Shown piece by piece: positions 1-8,994 of a stretch of DNA of 64,000 bases. This DNA comes from Pedobacter sandarakinus (GTDB taxonomy: Bacteria > Bacteroidota > Bacteroidia > Sphingobacteriales > Sphingobacteriaceae), in assembly GCF_026240095.1 (NCBI RefSeq), contig NZ_JAPIVG010000008.1, positions 1 to 64,000 on the forward strand. Reading direction: 5' to 3'. The notes under the pieces are model-generated. The model did no database searches and was not told the DNA's origin. It saw only the letters and a program-made list of their open reading frames with translations. Within the stretch, counting starts at the first letter, position 1, and every line of letters begins with the position of its first letter. A program made the position numbers and the translations under genes.

Positions 1-21
1 AAATGCAAGCTCTGCATCTAG

Positions 22-63
22 AAATTCCCCTCCCGCGGAGGGGTGCCTGAAAGGCGGGGTGGT
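22..63 (+). repeat. GC-rich dispersed intergenic repeat, copy A
   Basis: A short GC-rich element with an internal dyad (CCCCTCC / GGAGGGG) followed by GGCGGGGTGGTT, just upstream of the helicase gene. A degenerate copy in the opposite orientation lies at 19147-19191, sharing the AACCACCCCG edge and the GGGGAAT edge. It has no coding potential. A mobile or REP-like origin is inference. Confidence 0.5.
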
Positions 64-83
64 TTCATTATCAAATTTAAAAT

Positions 84-3000
84 ATGCAAAAACCCGTTAA
101 AATACTTCAAGCATCCGCAGGTTCTGGTAAAACCTTCAGCTTGGCAGCTCATTATCTCACATTATTATTTAGCGGAGATAACAAATACAGGGAAATTTTA
201 GCGGTTACTTTTACCAATAAGGCTACCGAAGAAATGAAAACCCGTATTTTAGAGGTTTTACTCGGTTTTGCCAAAGGTGATGTTTCTAAAAAAACAGACG
301 ACTACAGGCAACTTGTTTTAGCAGCTCATCCGCAACTAAACACGCAAACATTAAAGCTAAAGGCTGATAAAATTTACCGAAAAATCCTGCATGATTACAG
401 TCGTTTCTCTGTAAGCACCATCGACGGTTTTGTGCAAAAAGTAATTCGTGGTTTTGCTTTTGAGCTAGGTTTAGATAGTGGGTACAGCCTGGAAATGAAC
501 ACTGAAAAGGTAAAGAACGAACTAACTGCCAAGCTAGAAAAATTACTAGATGAAAAGGATAATCTATTGCAATGGGTAGTTGAGCTGGCTTTAGATCGAA
601 TTAGCAACAATAAATCTTGGAATTACAATACAGAACTTCTCAAGTTGGTTGGTGAAGTTTTTAAAGATCAGTTTAAAGATTTTGAGACTGCAGTAGAGCA
701 TTTTGGCACAGAAAACACCGATGAGGTTTTCAAAAAGTATATTGATTTTTCGAAAAATTATATAAAAAAATTTGAGGCAGATTTAACTGAACTTGCCGAG
801 ACCGCTTTTGGCATTATTGAGGTTAGTGGTTTCGGCATTGAAGATTTCAAAGGCAAAAGTCGTTCGCCTCTGCTCAAGTTCAATAGCATCATCTATGGAA
901 ATTTTAACGACGTAGAAAAAGTATTAAAGCTAATGGATGATGAAGAGAATTGGTTCCCGAAAGGGAAAAGTAATGAACTTTACCAGGACATCAATCCCAT
1001 TTTACATCAGTTAAGCGCAATTTACAACACCGGCATCGCCGATTATATTTTAGCTAAAGCATTTATTAAAAATGGGTATTTTTTGAGATTGATGCAGGAA
1101 ATTGCCGTGCTACTGGCAGCCTATCGCGATGAAAATGAAACGCTCCTTATCAGCGATGCGCAAAAATTGCTCAACGGAATTGCCGAAGATGCCGGAGAAA
1201 ACCCAAGTTTTATCTGGGAGAAGATGGGCAACAAATATCGAAATTTTCTTTTTGATGAATTTCAAGATACCTCTGCCAATCAATGGAATAGTTTCAAAGC
1301 CTTGGTAAGCAATGCTATCTCGGTACATGACGGCAAATTGCACGATCATTTAATTGTGGGCGATGCCAAACAGTCTATTTACCGTTGGCGAGATGGCGAT
1401 TATAAACTGCTGCACCAAAAAGCCATGGCAGATTTAGGGGAGCATAACGCCTTCGCCGATCAGCTGGAAGAAAATTACCGGAGTACAGAGGAAGTTATCA
1501 AGTTTAATAACAACCTGTACCCGAGATTGGCTAAGCTATTGCAAAATAAAATCAACGGGGAAATACCTGCTGATGATGAATTGCTGAACAGTTTTTGGAA
1601 CGATAAACGCAATCAATACACAGATATTATTACCAAGATTTACGATGGAGTAGCTCAAAATAAACATTCAAAAACGACCAATGGTGGCATCATTAAAATA
1701 AAAAAAATAAACTTTGATAAGCCGAAAGCATCCGCTGATGGTTTAGTTGAAAATATAGCTTCAGATATTGAGCCCGACAATAAAAAAGAAGCTGCCCTAA
1801 ACGAAATGCTAAAAGAAGTAAATCTTTTGCTCAACGAAAAAGGATATCAGCAACGGGAGATTGGTGTTTTGGTTCGTTCTAATGCAGAAGCGACCGAAGT
1901 AGTAAACGCGTTAATGGCCGGAGGTTTAGATGTGATATCAGGCGAAGCCTTAAAAATTGCCAGCAGCACAGCCATCAAACTCATTGTTAATGTGCTAAAA
2001 CTATTAGTGGTTAGTCCGGCAAATTCTGCTTTGTATAAGGCAAATTGTATTGCCCTATATGCACAGTTGCACGAAAAAGCAATCAACGGAGATGATTATT
2101 TTGCATTAAAAGAAACACCAATTGAAAACCTTAAACACGTTCTACCAAGTAATTTTTGCGAAAATTATCGTACATGGTTAGGTTTACCTTTATCGGCTTT
2201 AATCGAAAATATCATCACTGCGTTCGGCTTAGATCAATATCAAAAACACAACATTAACCCATTTCTACCATATCTTTTAGCTTTTAGAGATTTAACCAAC
2301 AAAGCATCCCGACAGGGCGAAAAAGGAATTTCTGCTTTTTTAAATTGGTGGGAGGAGGAAGGGCACAATAAAAACCTACCCTCGCCAGAAACAGCTAATG
2401 CCATACAGGTAATGACCATTCATAAATCTAAAGGTTTAGCATTTAGGGCTGTTTTTATTCCTTTTTGCGACTGGCCTTTGGGCGGCAGACCCAATAGTAC
2501 ATTTTGGGTTCCAATGGACAATACACCTTATGCAGATTTACAAAGCATTCCATTACAATTTACCAGTCAGCTTAAAGGCTCTAGCGTAACAAAATATTAT
2601 TTAGAAGAGTTGTTAATGAACTATATGGATGCTTTAAATAGTTTGTATGTTGCTACTACGAGAGCGAAAGATTACATTTATATCTCATTCCCTGGAAAGA
2701 AAAAACCATCTTTGAGCCATGTTGGCGATGCCGTTTTTGATGCTTTTGCAGAAGACTTTGAAAATTCAGACGAAATTCAAATCGGCACTTTTTCTGATAA
2801 AGGTGATGGCGTAGAAAATTTCGATACGCTCAATTTAGCTGTTTATCCAACCACTTCTCGCTTAGAGGAAGTTTACCAAGAAACTGAAAACCGACCGCAA
2901 AAATACATCGATAACATTACCAAATCGGGAATAAAAGGTAGCAACCTGCACGCTATCTTAGCAGAGGTAAACAATGTTGATGAAGTAGATAGCGCACTAG

Positions 3001-3347
3001 ATCGGTTGGTTTTAGAAGGTTTAATTTTGGAAGATGAAAGAGCTGATTATTTACAGCAAGTTGCAGCGGTTTTGTCGCACCCGGAATTGAGTGCTTTATT
3101 GAGCCAAAATGCCAACCAGATCAACGAAAAATCTATTATAGGCACTGATGGTAAAACCTACCGGCCAGATAAATTGGTGCTCAACGGCAAGCAAGTCTCC
3201 ATCATCGATTACAAGTTTACTGCCGAAGAAAGCCAAAATCATGTAGCACAAATAGTGAATTATAAAAGTTTGATAGAAGCAATGGGTTATGAAAATGTAA
3301 AACCGTATTTATTTTATGCTTCGTTAAAGAAATTAAAAGCAGTGTAG
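84..3347 (+). CDS. AddA/RecB-like UvrD-family helicase with C-terminal nuclease domain
   Basis: Predicted ATP-dependent superfamily 1A helicase-nuclease for processing double-strand DNA ends, 1087 aa. The Walker A motif ASAGSGKT lies near residue 10. The Walker B/motif II FDEFQDTS is at about 390-397. HKSKGLAF (about 780) and VATTRAKDY are late UvrD motifs. A PD-(D/E)XK nuclease signature ends in IIDYK at about 1040-1044. The start ATG is only a few residues before Walker A, as is normal for this family. The next gene on the same strand, 152 nt downstream, encodes a second large PD-(D/E)XK nuclease. Together they resemble the two-nuclease AddAB complex rather than RecBCD. That pairing is inferred from order and domains; the recognition sequence and partner were not tested. 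Confidence 0.9.
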   Translation: MQKPVKILQASAGSGKTFSLAAHYLTLLFSGDNKYREILAVTFTNKATEEMKTRILEVLLGFAKGDVSKKTDDYRQLVLAAHPQLNTQTLKLKADKIYRKILHDYSRFSVSTIDGFVQKVIRGFAFELGLDSGYSLEMNTEKVKNELTAKLEKLLDEKDNLLQWVVELALDRISNNKSWNYNTELLKLVGEVFKDQFKDFETAVEHFGTENTDEVFKKYIDFSKNYIKKFEADLTELAETAFGIIEVSGFGIEDFKGKSRSPLLKFNSIIYGNFNDVEKVLKLMDDEENWFPKGKSNELYQDINPILHQLSAIYNTGIADYILAKAFIKNGYFLRLMQEIAVLLAAYRDENETLLISDAQKLLNGIAEDAGENPSFIWEKMGNKYRNFLFDEFQDTSANQWNSFKALVSNAISVHDGKLHDHLIVGDAKQSIYRWRDGDYKLLHQKAMADLGEHNAFADQLEENYRSTEEVIKFNNNLYPRLAKLLQNKINGEIPADDELLNSFWNDKRNQYTDIITKIYDGVAQNKHSKTTNGGIIKIKKINFDKPKASADGLVENIASDIEPDNKKEAALNEMLKEVNLLLNEKGYQQREIGVLVRSNAEATEVVNALMAGGLDVISGEALKIASSTAIKLIVNVLKLLVVSPANSALYKANCIALYAQLHEKAINGDDYFALKETPIENLKHVLPSNFCENYRTWLGLPLSALIENIITAFGLDQYQKHNINPFLPYLLAFRDLTNKASRQGEKGISAFLNWWEEEGHNKNLPSPETANAIQVMTIHKSKGLAFRAVFIPFCDWPLGGRPNSTFWVPMDNTPYADLQSIPLQFTSQLKGSSVTKYYLEELLMNYMDALNSLYVATTRAKDYIYISFPGKKKPSLSHVGDAVFDAFAEDFENSDEIQIGTFSDKGDGVENFDTLNLAVYPTTSRLEEVYQETENRPQKYIDNITKSGIKGSNLHAILAEVNNVDEVDSALDRLVLEGLILEDERADYLQQVAAVLSHPELSALLSQNANQINEKSIIGTDGKTYRPDKLVLNGKQVSIIDYKFTAEESQNHVAQIVNYKSLIEAMGYENVKPYLFYASLKKLKAV

Positions 3348-3384
3348 CGTATGGAAGGCATGATTAATTTTTAACCGCTTTAGG

Positions 3385-3442
3385 ATTGCTTCGTTCCTTG
3401 CAATGATAGTTAGGCGGGCGTCATTGCGAGGAACGAAGGAAT
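3385..3442. repeat. Long inverted repeat between the two helicase-nuclease genes
   Basis: Two 22-nt arms, 3385-3406 and 3421-3442, are inverted complements at about 20 of 22 positions and are separated by 14 nt. RNA from either strand could fold into a strong hairpin. One arm of the same sequence recurs at about 27760-27784, inside another repeat, so this is a dispersed element rather than a local operator. It has no T-tract and is not a typical intrinsic terminator. Confidence 0.7.
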
Positions 3443-3499
3443 TTCCTTTAGGTTACGTTGTACACCTCAGTCTCATATCTCAATACTCACATCTAAAAT

Positions 3500-6376
3500 A
3501 TGACCCCATTTTTAAAAGAAGTTGCCGAAGATTTAGTAGCCAAGTTTGGCCAAAACTTGCAAGATTGTGCCATTGTTTTTAACAACAAGCGCCCTGTAGC
3601 ATACCTGCAAAAGCATTTGGCAGATATTTATAAAAAACCATTTTGGAGCCCTTCATTGTTTACTGTACAAGAGTTTTTTGCAGAAGCAACCAGTTTAAAA
3701 ATCGCCGATCATTACACGCAGTTTTTTACGCTCTACGACTGCTACATCGACCTTTTAAAAAAAGAAGGCTTAGAAAAACTACCATCAATTGCTAAGTTTC
3801 ATAACATTGCCCGCATCATTCTAGGAGATTTCACACAAATTGATAACGACTTGGTAGACTCTGATAGATTGTTTACCGAATTGGAAGATATCGCGGTCAT
3901 CAATCAACAATTTGATTTCTTAACTGCAGAGCAAAAGGAATTTCTATCGCAATTTTGGCAATCATATTCAGAAGGCAAGTACAAAAAGCAGCAGGAACTT
4001 TTTATAAAAATGTGGCACCGAATGCCTGTCTTGTATCGCAATTTTCATCAAAGGCTATCAGACAATGGCTTTACCACAATGGCAAGGCTATATAAAAACA
4101 TCGCCTATGGCAACAACGACATCGATTTTACCACAAAATATGTGGGAGGTAAACTTGTTTTTATAGGCTTTAACGCACTTAGCAAATCTGAAGCTAGAGC
4201 ATTTAAACGCTGGCAAGAAGAAGAAAAGGCCATCTTTTATTTTGATACAGACAGTTATTATTTGGAAGATGAAATGCAAGAGGCCGGACTTTTTCTCCGT
4301 AGAAATCTGAACCAGATTGGCTTGAAGAATCAGCTTGAAGGTGCCTCGAGCAATATCAAATCTACGCCACGCGATGTTAACGTTTACAAAGTGCAGGGGC
4401 AAACCGCACAAGCAAAAATTATAAACGAGCTTTTGGCTAATGAAAAAGAGCGAATATTAAGCCAACAGGAGGTGAATACTGCAATCATCCTTGCAGATGA
4501 AAGTTTGTTGATCCCGGTTTTGCAAACTATCCCAGCAAAAGTAGAAGGCAAAAAACTAGATGTGAACATCACAATGGGCTTTGGACTTATCAACTCCTCG
4601 CTATATGGTTTGGCAGACTTGTGGTTAAGCGTACAGGCAGAAGTCAATGGAAAAAAAACTATTCAGTACCAAACCGCAATTGCCTTTTTATCGCACCCTT
4701 TAATTGGAGTTAGCGATGTAATGCGACCAAAAATCATCGATGCTTTAATTAAAGAGCAGTTGATAGAAATTCCATACGGGCGTTTAACTAGGCAGGGTGG
4801 CCTTTTCGCTAGCTTTTTCGAACCTATAACATCATCCGCCGATGCGGTAAAAAAATTGATTGAGGTATTAGACTACGTTTTACAACGTGAACTAGCTGCC
4901 AGAAAACTGAAAAAAATAGATGCAGAACTGTTTGGCAAGACCATGCAAGAGCTGAACAGACTGCAAGATACACTTCAACACCACATTAACAAATATCAGC
5001 AAGATATCGAATTAACTTTTGTGCTATCGCTCATACAAAAATCGCTTGGCGCAATTGCGGTTCCACTAGAAGGTGATCCTTTAAACGGGATCCAAATAAT
5101 GGGGTTGTTAGAAAGTAGAAACTTGAATTTTGAACGGGTAATTATTTTAGGCTTAAATGAGGGTATTGTACCTCAGGCATCAACAGGCACAACATTTATT
5201 CCCGATAGTTTGCGGCGGGCCTATGGATTACCGGTTTTAGAAAATCAGGATGCGATCTCGGCATATATGTTTTATCGATTGATACAAAGATCAAAAAATA
5301 TACATTTTGTCTATAATGCTTTAACTGACGAGAGCAATAGTGGGGAGCCATCTCGATTTATTAAACAGTTGGAATACGAAAGTGGCTTTAATTTTCATCA
5401 TAGAGAATTGCAGCTTTCTGTAAAAACTGAGTTGAAAAGGGATGAAGTTGTGGTGAAATCTGCAAAGGTACAGCAGGTGCTAAACAAGTATTTATCTGGT
5501 CAGAAATACCTCTCTGCATCGGCCTTAACTACCTATATTGCAAACCCAATAGATTTCTTTTATAAGTACGTAGCCGGAATTGAAGAGCCAAAAGAAGTAG
5601 AAGAAACCGTTGAAGCATACAAAGTTGGTTTGATATTGCATGATGTAATGGAGCAGTTTTATGCTCAATTAAAAGCTGTTGATCCAGAAATTACTACCGA
5701 ACGCATTAGGGAAAAAAGGACTGATATTCCGACATTAATTATGCAGGGTTTTGCTCAAGTTTTATATGAGAATAGAAATGTTCAGGTGAACCTTAATGGC
5801 ATGCAAAAAGTTATTTATGCTATCGTGCTAGAATACGTAAATATTATTTTAAAGCAAGATGCAGAAGATGCACCTTTCACTTTAATTGGTTTGGAGCAAA
5901 AAGGAAATGCAAGCTTTAATTTCGAAGCTAATGGGAAACAGCAACAGGTAAAACTTTATGGCATTATAGATCGGGTTGACTTGAAAAATGGTGTATACAG
6001 AATTGTTGATTATAAAACAGGTAGCGACAAACTAAAATATTCATCTATTGAAGAATGTTTTGATACCGACTGCGGAAATATCAATAAAGCATTGGTGCAA
6101 ACATTATTTTATACGCATGTTTACGAGCAGATTTCCAAAAACGAAACTGTTGAGCCTAATCTCTATATTGTTAAAACGATGAGCAAAGAGGGCATTACCT
6201 TCACCGGCAAAAATGGTGTGTTAAAAGATGCTTTTTTAGCATCAGAGAAAATGTTGTTTTTGCAAGCGCTAAGAGAGAAGTTAAAAGAATTGTTCGATTA
6301 TTCTATCCCTTTTAGAGCCAGCCAGGTGCCAGGTAATTATGTGTATTCTATCTATACTACATTGTTTGGGAGGTAG
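3500..6376 (+). CDS. AddB-like PD-(D/E)XK nuclease family protein
   Basis: 958-aa protein with an inactive-helicase-like body and a C-terminal RecB-family nuclease domain. The nuclease signature VYRIVDYKTG has catalytic Asp837 and Lys839, and SASALTTYIANPIDFFYKYV in the preceding region is typical of AddB/Cas4-like nucleases. The N-terminus lacks a clear Walker A loop, unlike its upstream partner, which fits an AddB role as the scanning and structural subunit. It follows the AddA-like gene on the same strand and is probably co-expressed. The 3466-3499 leader contains degenerate TCTCAYAT-like repeats ending at the ATG. Family assignment is solid; the AddB role is inferred from context. Confidence 0.85.
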   Translation: MTPFLKEVAEDLVAKFGQNLQDCAIVFNNKRPVAYLQKHLADIYKKPFWSPSLFTVQEFFAEATSLKIADHYTQFFTLYDCYIDLLKKEGLEKLPSIAKFHNIARIILGDFTQIDNDLVDSDRLFTELEDIAVINQQFDFLTAEQKEFLSQFWQSYSEGKYKKQQELFIKMWHRMPVLYRNFHQRLSDNGFTTMARLYKNIAYGNNDIDFTTKYVGGKLVFIGFNALSKSEARAFKRWQEEEKAIFYFDTDSYYLEDEMQEAGLFLRRNLNQIGLKNQLEGASSNIKSTPRDVNVYKVQGQTAQAKIINELLANEKERILSQQEVNTAIILADESLLIPVLQTIPAKVEGKKLDVNITMGFGLINSSLYGLADLWLSVQAEVNGKKTIQYQTAIAFLSHPLIGVSDVMRPKIIDALIKEQLIEIPYGRLTRQGGLFASFFEPITSSADAVKKLIEVLDYVLQRELAARKLKKIDAELFGKTMQELNRLQDTLQHHINKYQQDIELTFVLSLIQKSLGAIAVPLEGDPLNGIQIMGLLESRNLNFERVIILGLNEGIVPQASTGTTFIPDSLRRAYGLPVLENQDAISAYMFYRLIQRSKNIHFVYNALTDESNSGEPSRFIKQLEYESGFNFHHRELQLSVKTELKRDEVVVKSAKVQQVLNKYLSGQKYLSASALTTYIANPIDFFYKYVAGIEEPKEVEETVEAYKVGLILHDVMEQFYAQLKAVDPEITTERIREKRTDIPTLIMQGFAQVLYENRNVQVNLNGMQKVIYAIVLEYVNIILKQDAEDAPFTLIGLEQKGNASFNFEANGKQQQVKLYGIIDRVDLKNGVYRIVDYKTGSDKLKYSSIEECFDTDCGNINKALVQTLFYTHVYEQISKNETVEPNLYIVKTMSKEGITFTGKNGVLKDAFLASEKMLFLQALREKLKELFDYSIPFRASQVPGNYVYSIYTTLFGR

Positions 6377-6386
6377 ATTAGTTTGT

Positions 6387-6396
6387 GGCTAAAGCC
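6387..6396. repeat. Inverted copy of the array core hairpin
   Basis: GGCTAAAGCC is the reverse complement of the GGCTTTAGCC core that recurs through the adjacent array. It lies just after the AddB-like stop codon and is followed by a short T-run. It can pair with the first array hairpin at 6420-6433 and might also serve as a weak terminator. Confidence 0.5.
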
Positions 6397-6419
6397 TTTT
6401 TGATTTTGTTTCTAGTTCG

Positions 6420-7752
6420 TTGGCTTTAGCCAATGGCAATGAATACCTACCAACCGCTGTAAATACAACTGCACCATCCATTTATTGGCCGCCTGGCTTT
6501 AGCCGACGGAAAAAAATATATCCTCTTATTGGGTTTAGCCAAACAAAACCTGTTTGTTTCAACCAACGGCAATGAATACCCACTAACCGCTTTGAAAACA
6601 TCTGCACCATCCATTTATTGGCCGTCTGGTTTTAGCCGACGGAATAAAAAAATATATCCTTATATTGGCTTTAGCCATATAAAACCTGTTTGTTTCAATC
6701 AACGGCAATGAACACCCACCAACCGCTGTAAATACACCTGCACCATCTATATATTGCCCGTCTGGCTTTAGCCGACGGAAAAAAAATATATCCTTATATT
6801 GGCTTTAGCCAAACAAAACCTGTTTGTTTGAACCAACGGCAATGAATACCAACCAACCGCTGTAAAAACACCTGCAACATCCATTTATTGGCAGCCTGGC
6901 TTTAGCCGACGGAAAAAATAAATCCTTATATTGGTTTTAGCCATAGCAAAAGTGTTTGTTTCAACCAACGGCAATGAACACCCATCAACCCCTGTAAATA
7001 CGCCTGCACCATCCATTTATTGGCCGTCTGGCTTTAGCCGACGGAATAAAAAAATATTTCCTTATATTGGCTTTAGCCAAACAAAACCCGTTGATTTCAA
7101 CCAGCGGCAATGAATACCTACCAACCGCTGTAAAAACACCTGCAACATCCATTTATTGGCAGCCTGGCTTTAGCCGACGGAATAAAAAAATATATCCATA
7201 TATTGGCCTTATCCATACAAAACCTGTTTGTTTCAACCAGCGGCAATGAATACCTACCAACCGCTGTAAAAACACCTGCAACATCCATTTATTGGCAGCC
7301 TGGCTTTAGCCGACGGAATAAAAAAATATATCCATATATTGGCCTTATCCATACAAAACCTGTTTGTTTCAACCAGCGGCAATGAATACCTACCAACCGC
7401 TGTAAAAACACCTGCACCATCCATTTATTGGCCGTCTGGCTTTAGCCGACGGAAAAAATAAATCCTTATATGGGCTTTAGCCATATAAAACCTGTTTGTT
7501 TCAACCAACGACAATGAATACCTACAAACCGCTGTAACTACGCCTGCACCATCCATTTATTGGCAGCCTGGCTTTAGCCGACGGAAAAAAAATATATCCT
7601 TATATTGGCTTTAGCCAAACAAAACCTGTTTGTTTCAACCAACGGCAATGAACACCCACCAACCGCTATAAATACGCCTGCACCATCCATTTATTGGCCG
7701 TCTGGCTTTAGCCGACGAAAAAAAATAAATCCTTATATTGGCCTTAGCCAAA
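6420..7752 (+). repeat. Tandem array of ten ~135-bp units with paired REP-like hairpins
   Basis: Ten direct units bounded by eleven copies of a TTGGCTTTAGCCAA-type palindrome, at 6420, 6529, 6665, 6799, 6931, 7067, 7203, 7339, 7471, 7605 and 7739. Spacing is 132-136 bp, except 109 for the first unit, which has a deletion. Each unit also has a second hairpin, CCGTC-T-GGC-TTTA-GCC-GACGG, with a bulged T and a TTTA loop; about half carry a CAGCC variant in the left arm. Units at about 7067-7339 are nearly identical, which points to recent duplication. The ~60-codon reading frames across units are not credible genes: they overlap one another and the unit length is not a multiple of three. The array ends about 10 nt before a Y1 transposase gene. 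Confidence 0.9.
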
Positions 7753-7761
7753 CTTTAAAAT

Positions 7762-8196
7762 ATGTCATATGTAAAAATTTGGGTTCACTTGGTGTTCTCA
7801 ACTAAAAACAGACATCCCTATTTAACAAAAACCATCCGCTATAAACTTCAAAATCATATCATAGAAAATTGTAAACAGAAATCAATTTTCCTTAAAACTG
7901 TTAATGGTTATACAGAACATTTGCACTGTTTAATATCTGTAGGAAAAGAACAAAGCATAGCTAAAATAGCACAGCTAATTAAAGGTGAATCAGCCTATTG
8001 GATAAACAAAAATAAACTAACCGATGAAACCTTTATGTGGCAAGATGATTATTTCGCAGTTTCAGTAAGCGAATCCAATTTAGAGATTGTTAACAACTAC
8101 ATCAAATACCAGGAAAACCATCATCACAAAAAATCATTTGAAGAAGAGGTAGAAGAGTTCACCGATAAATATAAATTCGAAATAAGAAAAGAATAA
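7762..8196 (+). CDS. IS200/REP-associated (RAYT-like) Y1 transposase
   Basis: 144-aa HUH single-strand transposase of the Y1_Tnp family. The HUH motif is EHLHCLI (His53 and His55). The likely catalytic tyrosine is Tyr113 in NNYIKYQENHH. The N-terminal SYVKIWVHLVFSTKNR is typical of Bacteroidetes family members. No second gene (tnpB) and no recognisable right end were seen: the next gene starts 1 nt after the stop. The upstream side is a long array of small palindromes. This layout matches REP-associated tyrosine transposases, which are usually single-copy and act on REP hairpins rather than moving as an intact IS. The frame is open and appears intact. Activity on the neighbouring hairpins is inference. 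Confidence 0.85.
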   Translation: MSYVKIWVHLVFSTKNRHPYLTKTIRYKLQNHIIENCKQKSIFLKTVNGYTEHLHCLISVGKEQSIAKIAQLIKGESAYWINKNKLTDETFMWQDDYFAVSVSESNLEIVNNYIKYQENHHHKKSFEEEVEEFTDKYKFEIRKE

Positions 8197-8197
8197 A

Positions 8198-8755
8198 ATG
8201 CTAACCCTCAATTTTACAAAATTTCCAAGCCTCGAAACCCAGCGCCTTATTTTACGAGAGCATAAGTTAACTGATGCTGAAACATTATTTGCCATGCGCA
8301 CAAATGAAACGGTAATGAAATATATCGACCGTGAACGGCCAAAGGATTTGATGGAAATAAAAACTTTCATCAGCATCCTTAACGATGGTTTCGAAAATGG
8401 CGACAACCTTGCCTGGGTAATTGCGCTGAAAGAAAACCCAAACGAAATGATTGGCTCCATTGGTTACTGGCGAACAGATTATGCAAACCATAGGGCAGAA
8501 ATTGGATACATGCTTCACCCAGATTATTGGCGAGAGGGAATAATATCCGAAGCCTTAAAAAGAACGATAAATTTTGGTTTTGAAGAAATGAATTTGCACA
8601 CAATTAAGGCAAACATTAATGTAGAAAATGATGCATCAAGGCAAGTGCTTATCAAACATGGTTTCGTTAAAGAAGCTCATTTTAAGCAAGATTATTATTT
8701 TCGAGGGCGATTTTTAGACAGCGAAATCTATGGCTTAATTAATCCCCAACACTAG
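8198..8755 (+). CDS. GNAT family N-acetyltransferase (RimJ/RimL type)
   Basis: 185-aa acetyltransferase of the Acetyltransf_3 kind. The N-terminal ETQRLILREHKLTDAETLF is the usual opening of RimJ/RimL-like enzymes. EIGYMLHPDYWREGI with GIISEAL corresponds to the acetyl-CoA pyrophosphate-binding motif A. NINVENDASRQVLIKHGFV is the conserved C-terminal Asn...S..(V/L)L...GF motif. The substrate cannot be deduced; relatives acetylate ribosomal-protein N-termini, amino acids or antibiotics. The start lies 1 nt after the transposase stop, so the transposase sits tightly against this gene. Confidence 0.85.
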   Translation: MLTLNFTKFPSLETQRLILREHKLTDAETLFAMRTNETVMKYIDRERPKDLMEIKTFISILNDGFENGDNLAWVIALKENPNEMIGSIGYWRTDYANHRAEIGYMLHPDYWREGIISEALKRTINFGFEEMNLHTIKANINVENDASRQVLIKHGFVKEAHFKQDYYFRGRFLDSEIYGLINPQH

Positions 8756-8863
8756 AACGGCAACCATTATTCCTGGAAAATTAATCCTCAAAATTCCGAC
8801 AAATTAGATGCCTTAAAAACAAAAGCAATCCAATACGGCCAGTTTCAAAATAATATTTTATGA
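8756..8863 (+). pseudogene. In-frame 35-codon remnant after the acetyltransferase
   Basis: Directly after the acetyltransferase TAG the same frame stays open for 35 codons. It reads as protein-like sequence (NGNHYSWKINPQNSDKLDAL and onward) before a TGA, with no start codon. It could be the 3' end of a gene lost by deletion or a chance extension. The origin was not recognised. Confidence 0.25.
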
Positions 8864-8921
8864 AATCAAGAATGGTGTATAGCACCAAATTATCTTAAGA
8901 AAATTACATAACAATTATTAC

Positions 8922-8949
8922 AAACCGCAGGCATTATTGCCTTTGGTTT
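8922..8949. promoter_or_regulatory. Dyad overlapping the pdhB promoter
   Basis: AAACC-GC-AGGCA-TTAT-TGCCT-TT-GGTTT: a ten-pair interrupted hairpin or dyad whose right arm contains the TTTG at 8942-8945, the -33 element of the downstream promoter. It could be a regulator site or a weak terminator of upstream transcription; it lacks a U-tract. Its function is unknown. Confidence 0.4.
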
Positions 8950-8973
8950 CAAAGCGATTAATAATTATATTTG
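8942..8973 (+). promoter_or_regulatory. Bacteroidetes-type promoter of pdhB
   Basis: TTTG at 8942-8945, 20 nt, then TATATTTG at 8966-8973, matching the TTTG / TAnnTTTG consensus of the Bacteroidetes housekeeping sigma factor. Transcription would start near 8980, leaving a leader of about 15 nt before the ATG at 8995. This excludes the upstream in-frame TTG at 8971 as the translation start. Confidence 0.75.
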
Positions 8974-8994
8974 CCACCGTTATTAAAATTTACA

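Noticed and set aside
6529-7805. Repeat-encoded 60-66 codon protein family
   Set aside because: The frames lie on a tandem array whose period is not a multiple of three. They overlap each other and are best seen as translated repeat DNA.
7762-8196. Complete IS200/IS605 element
   Set aside because: No tnpB and no right end were found. The gene abuts the acetyltransferase directly, so RAYT-like is the better description.
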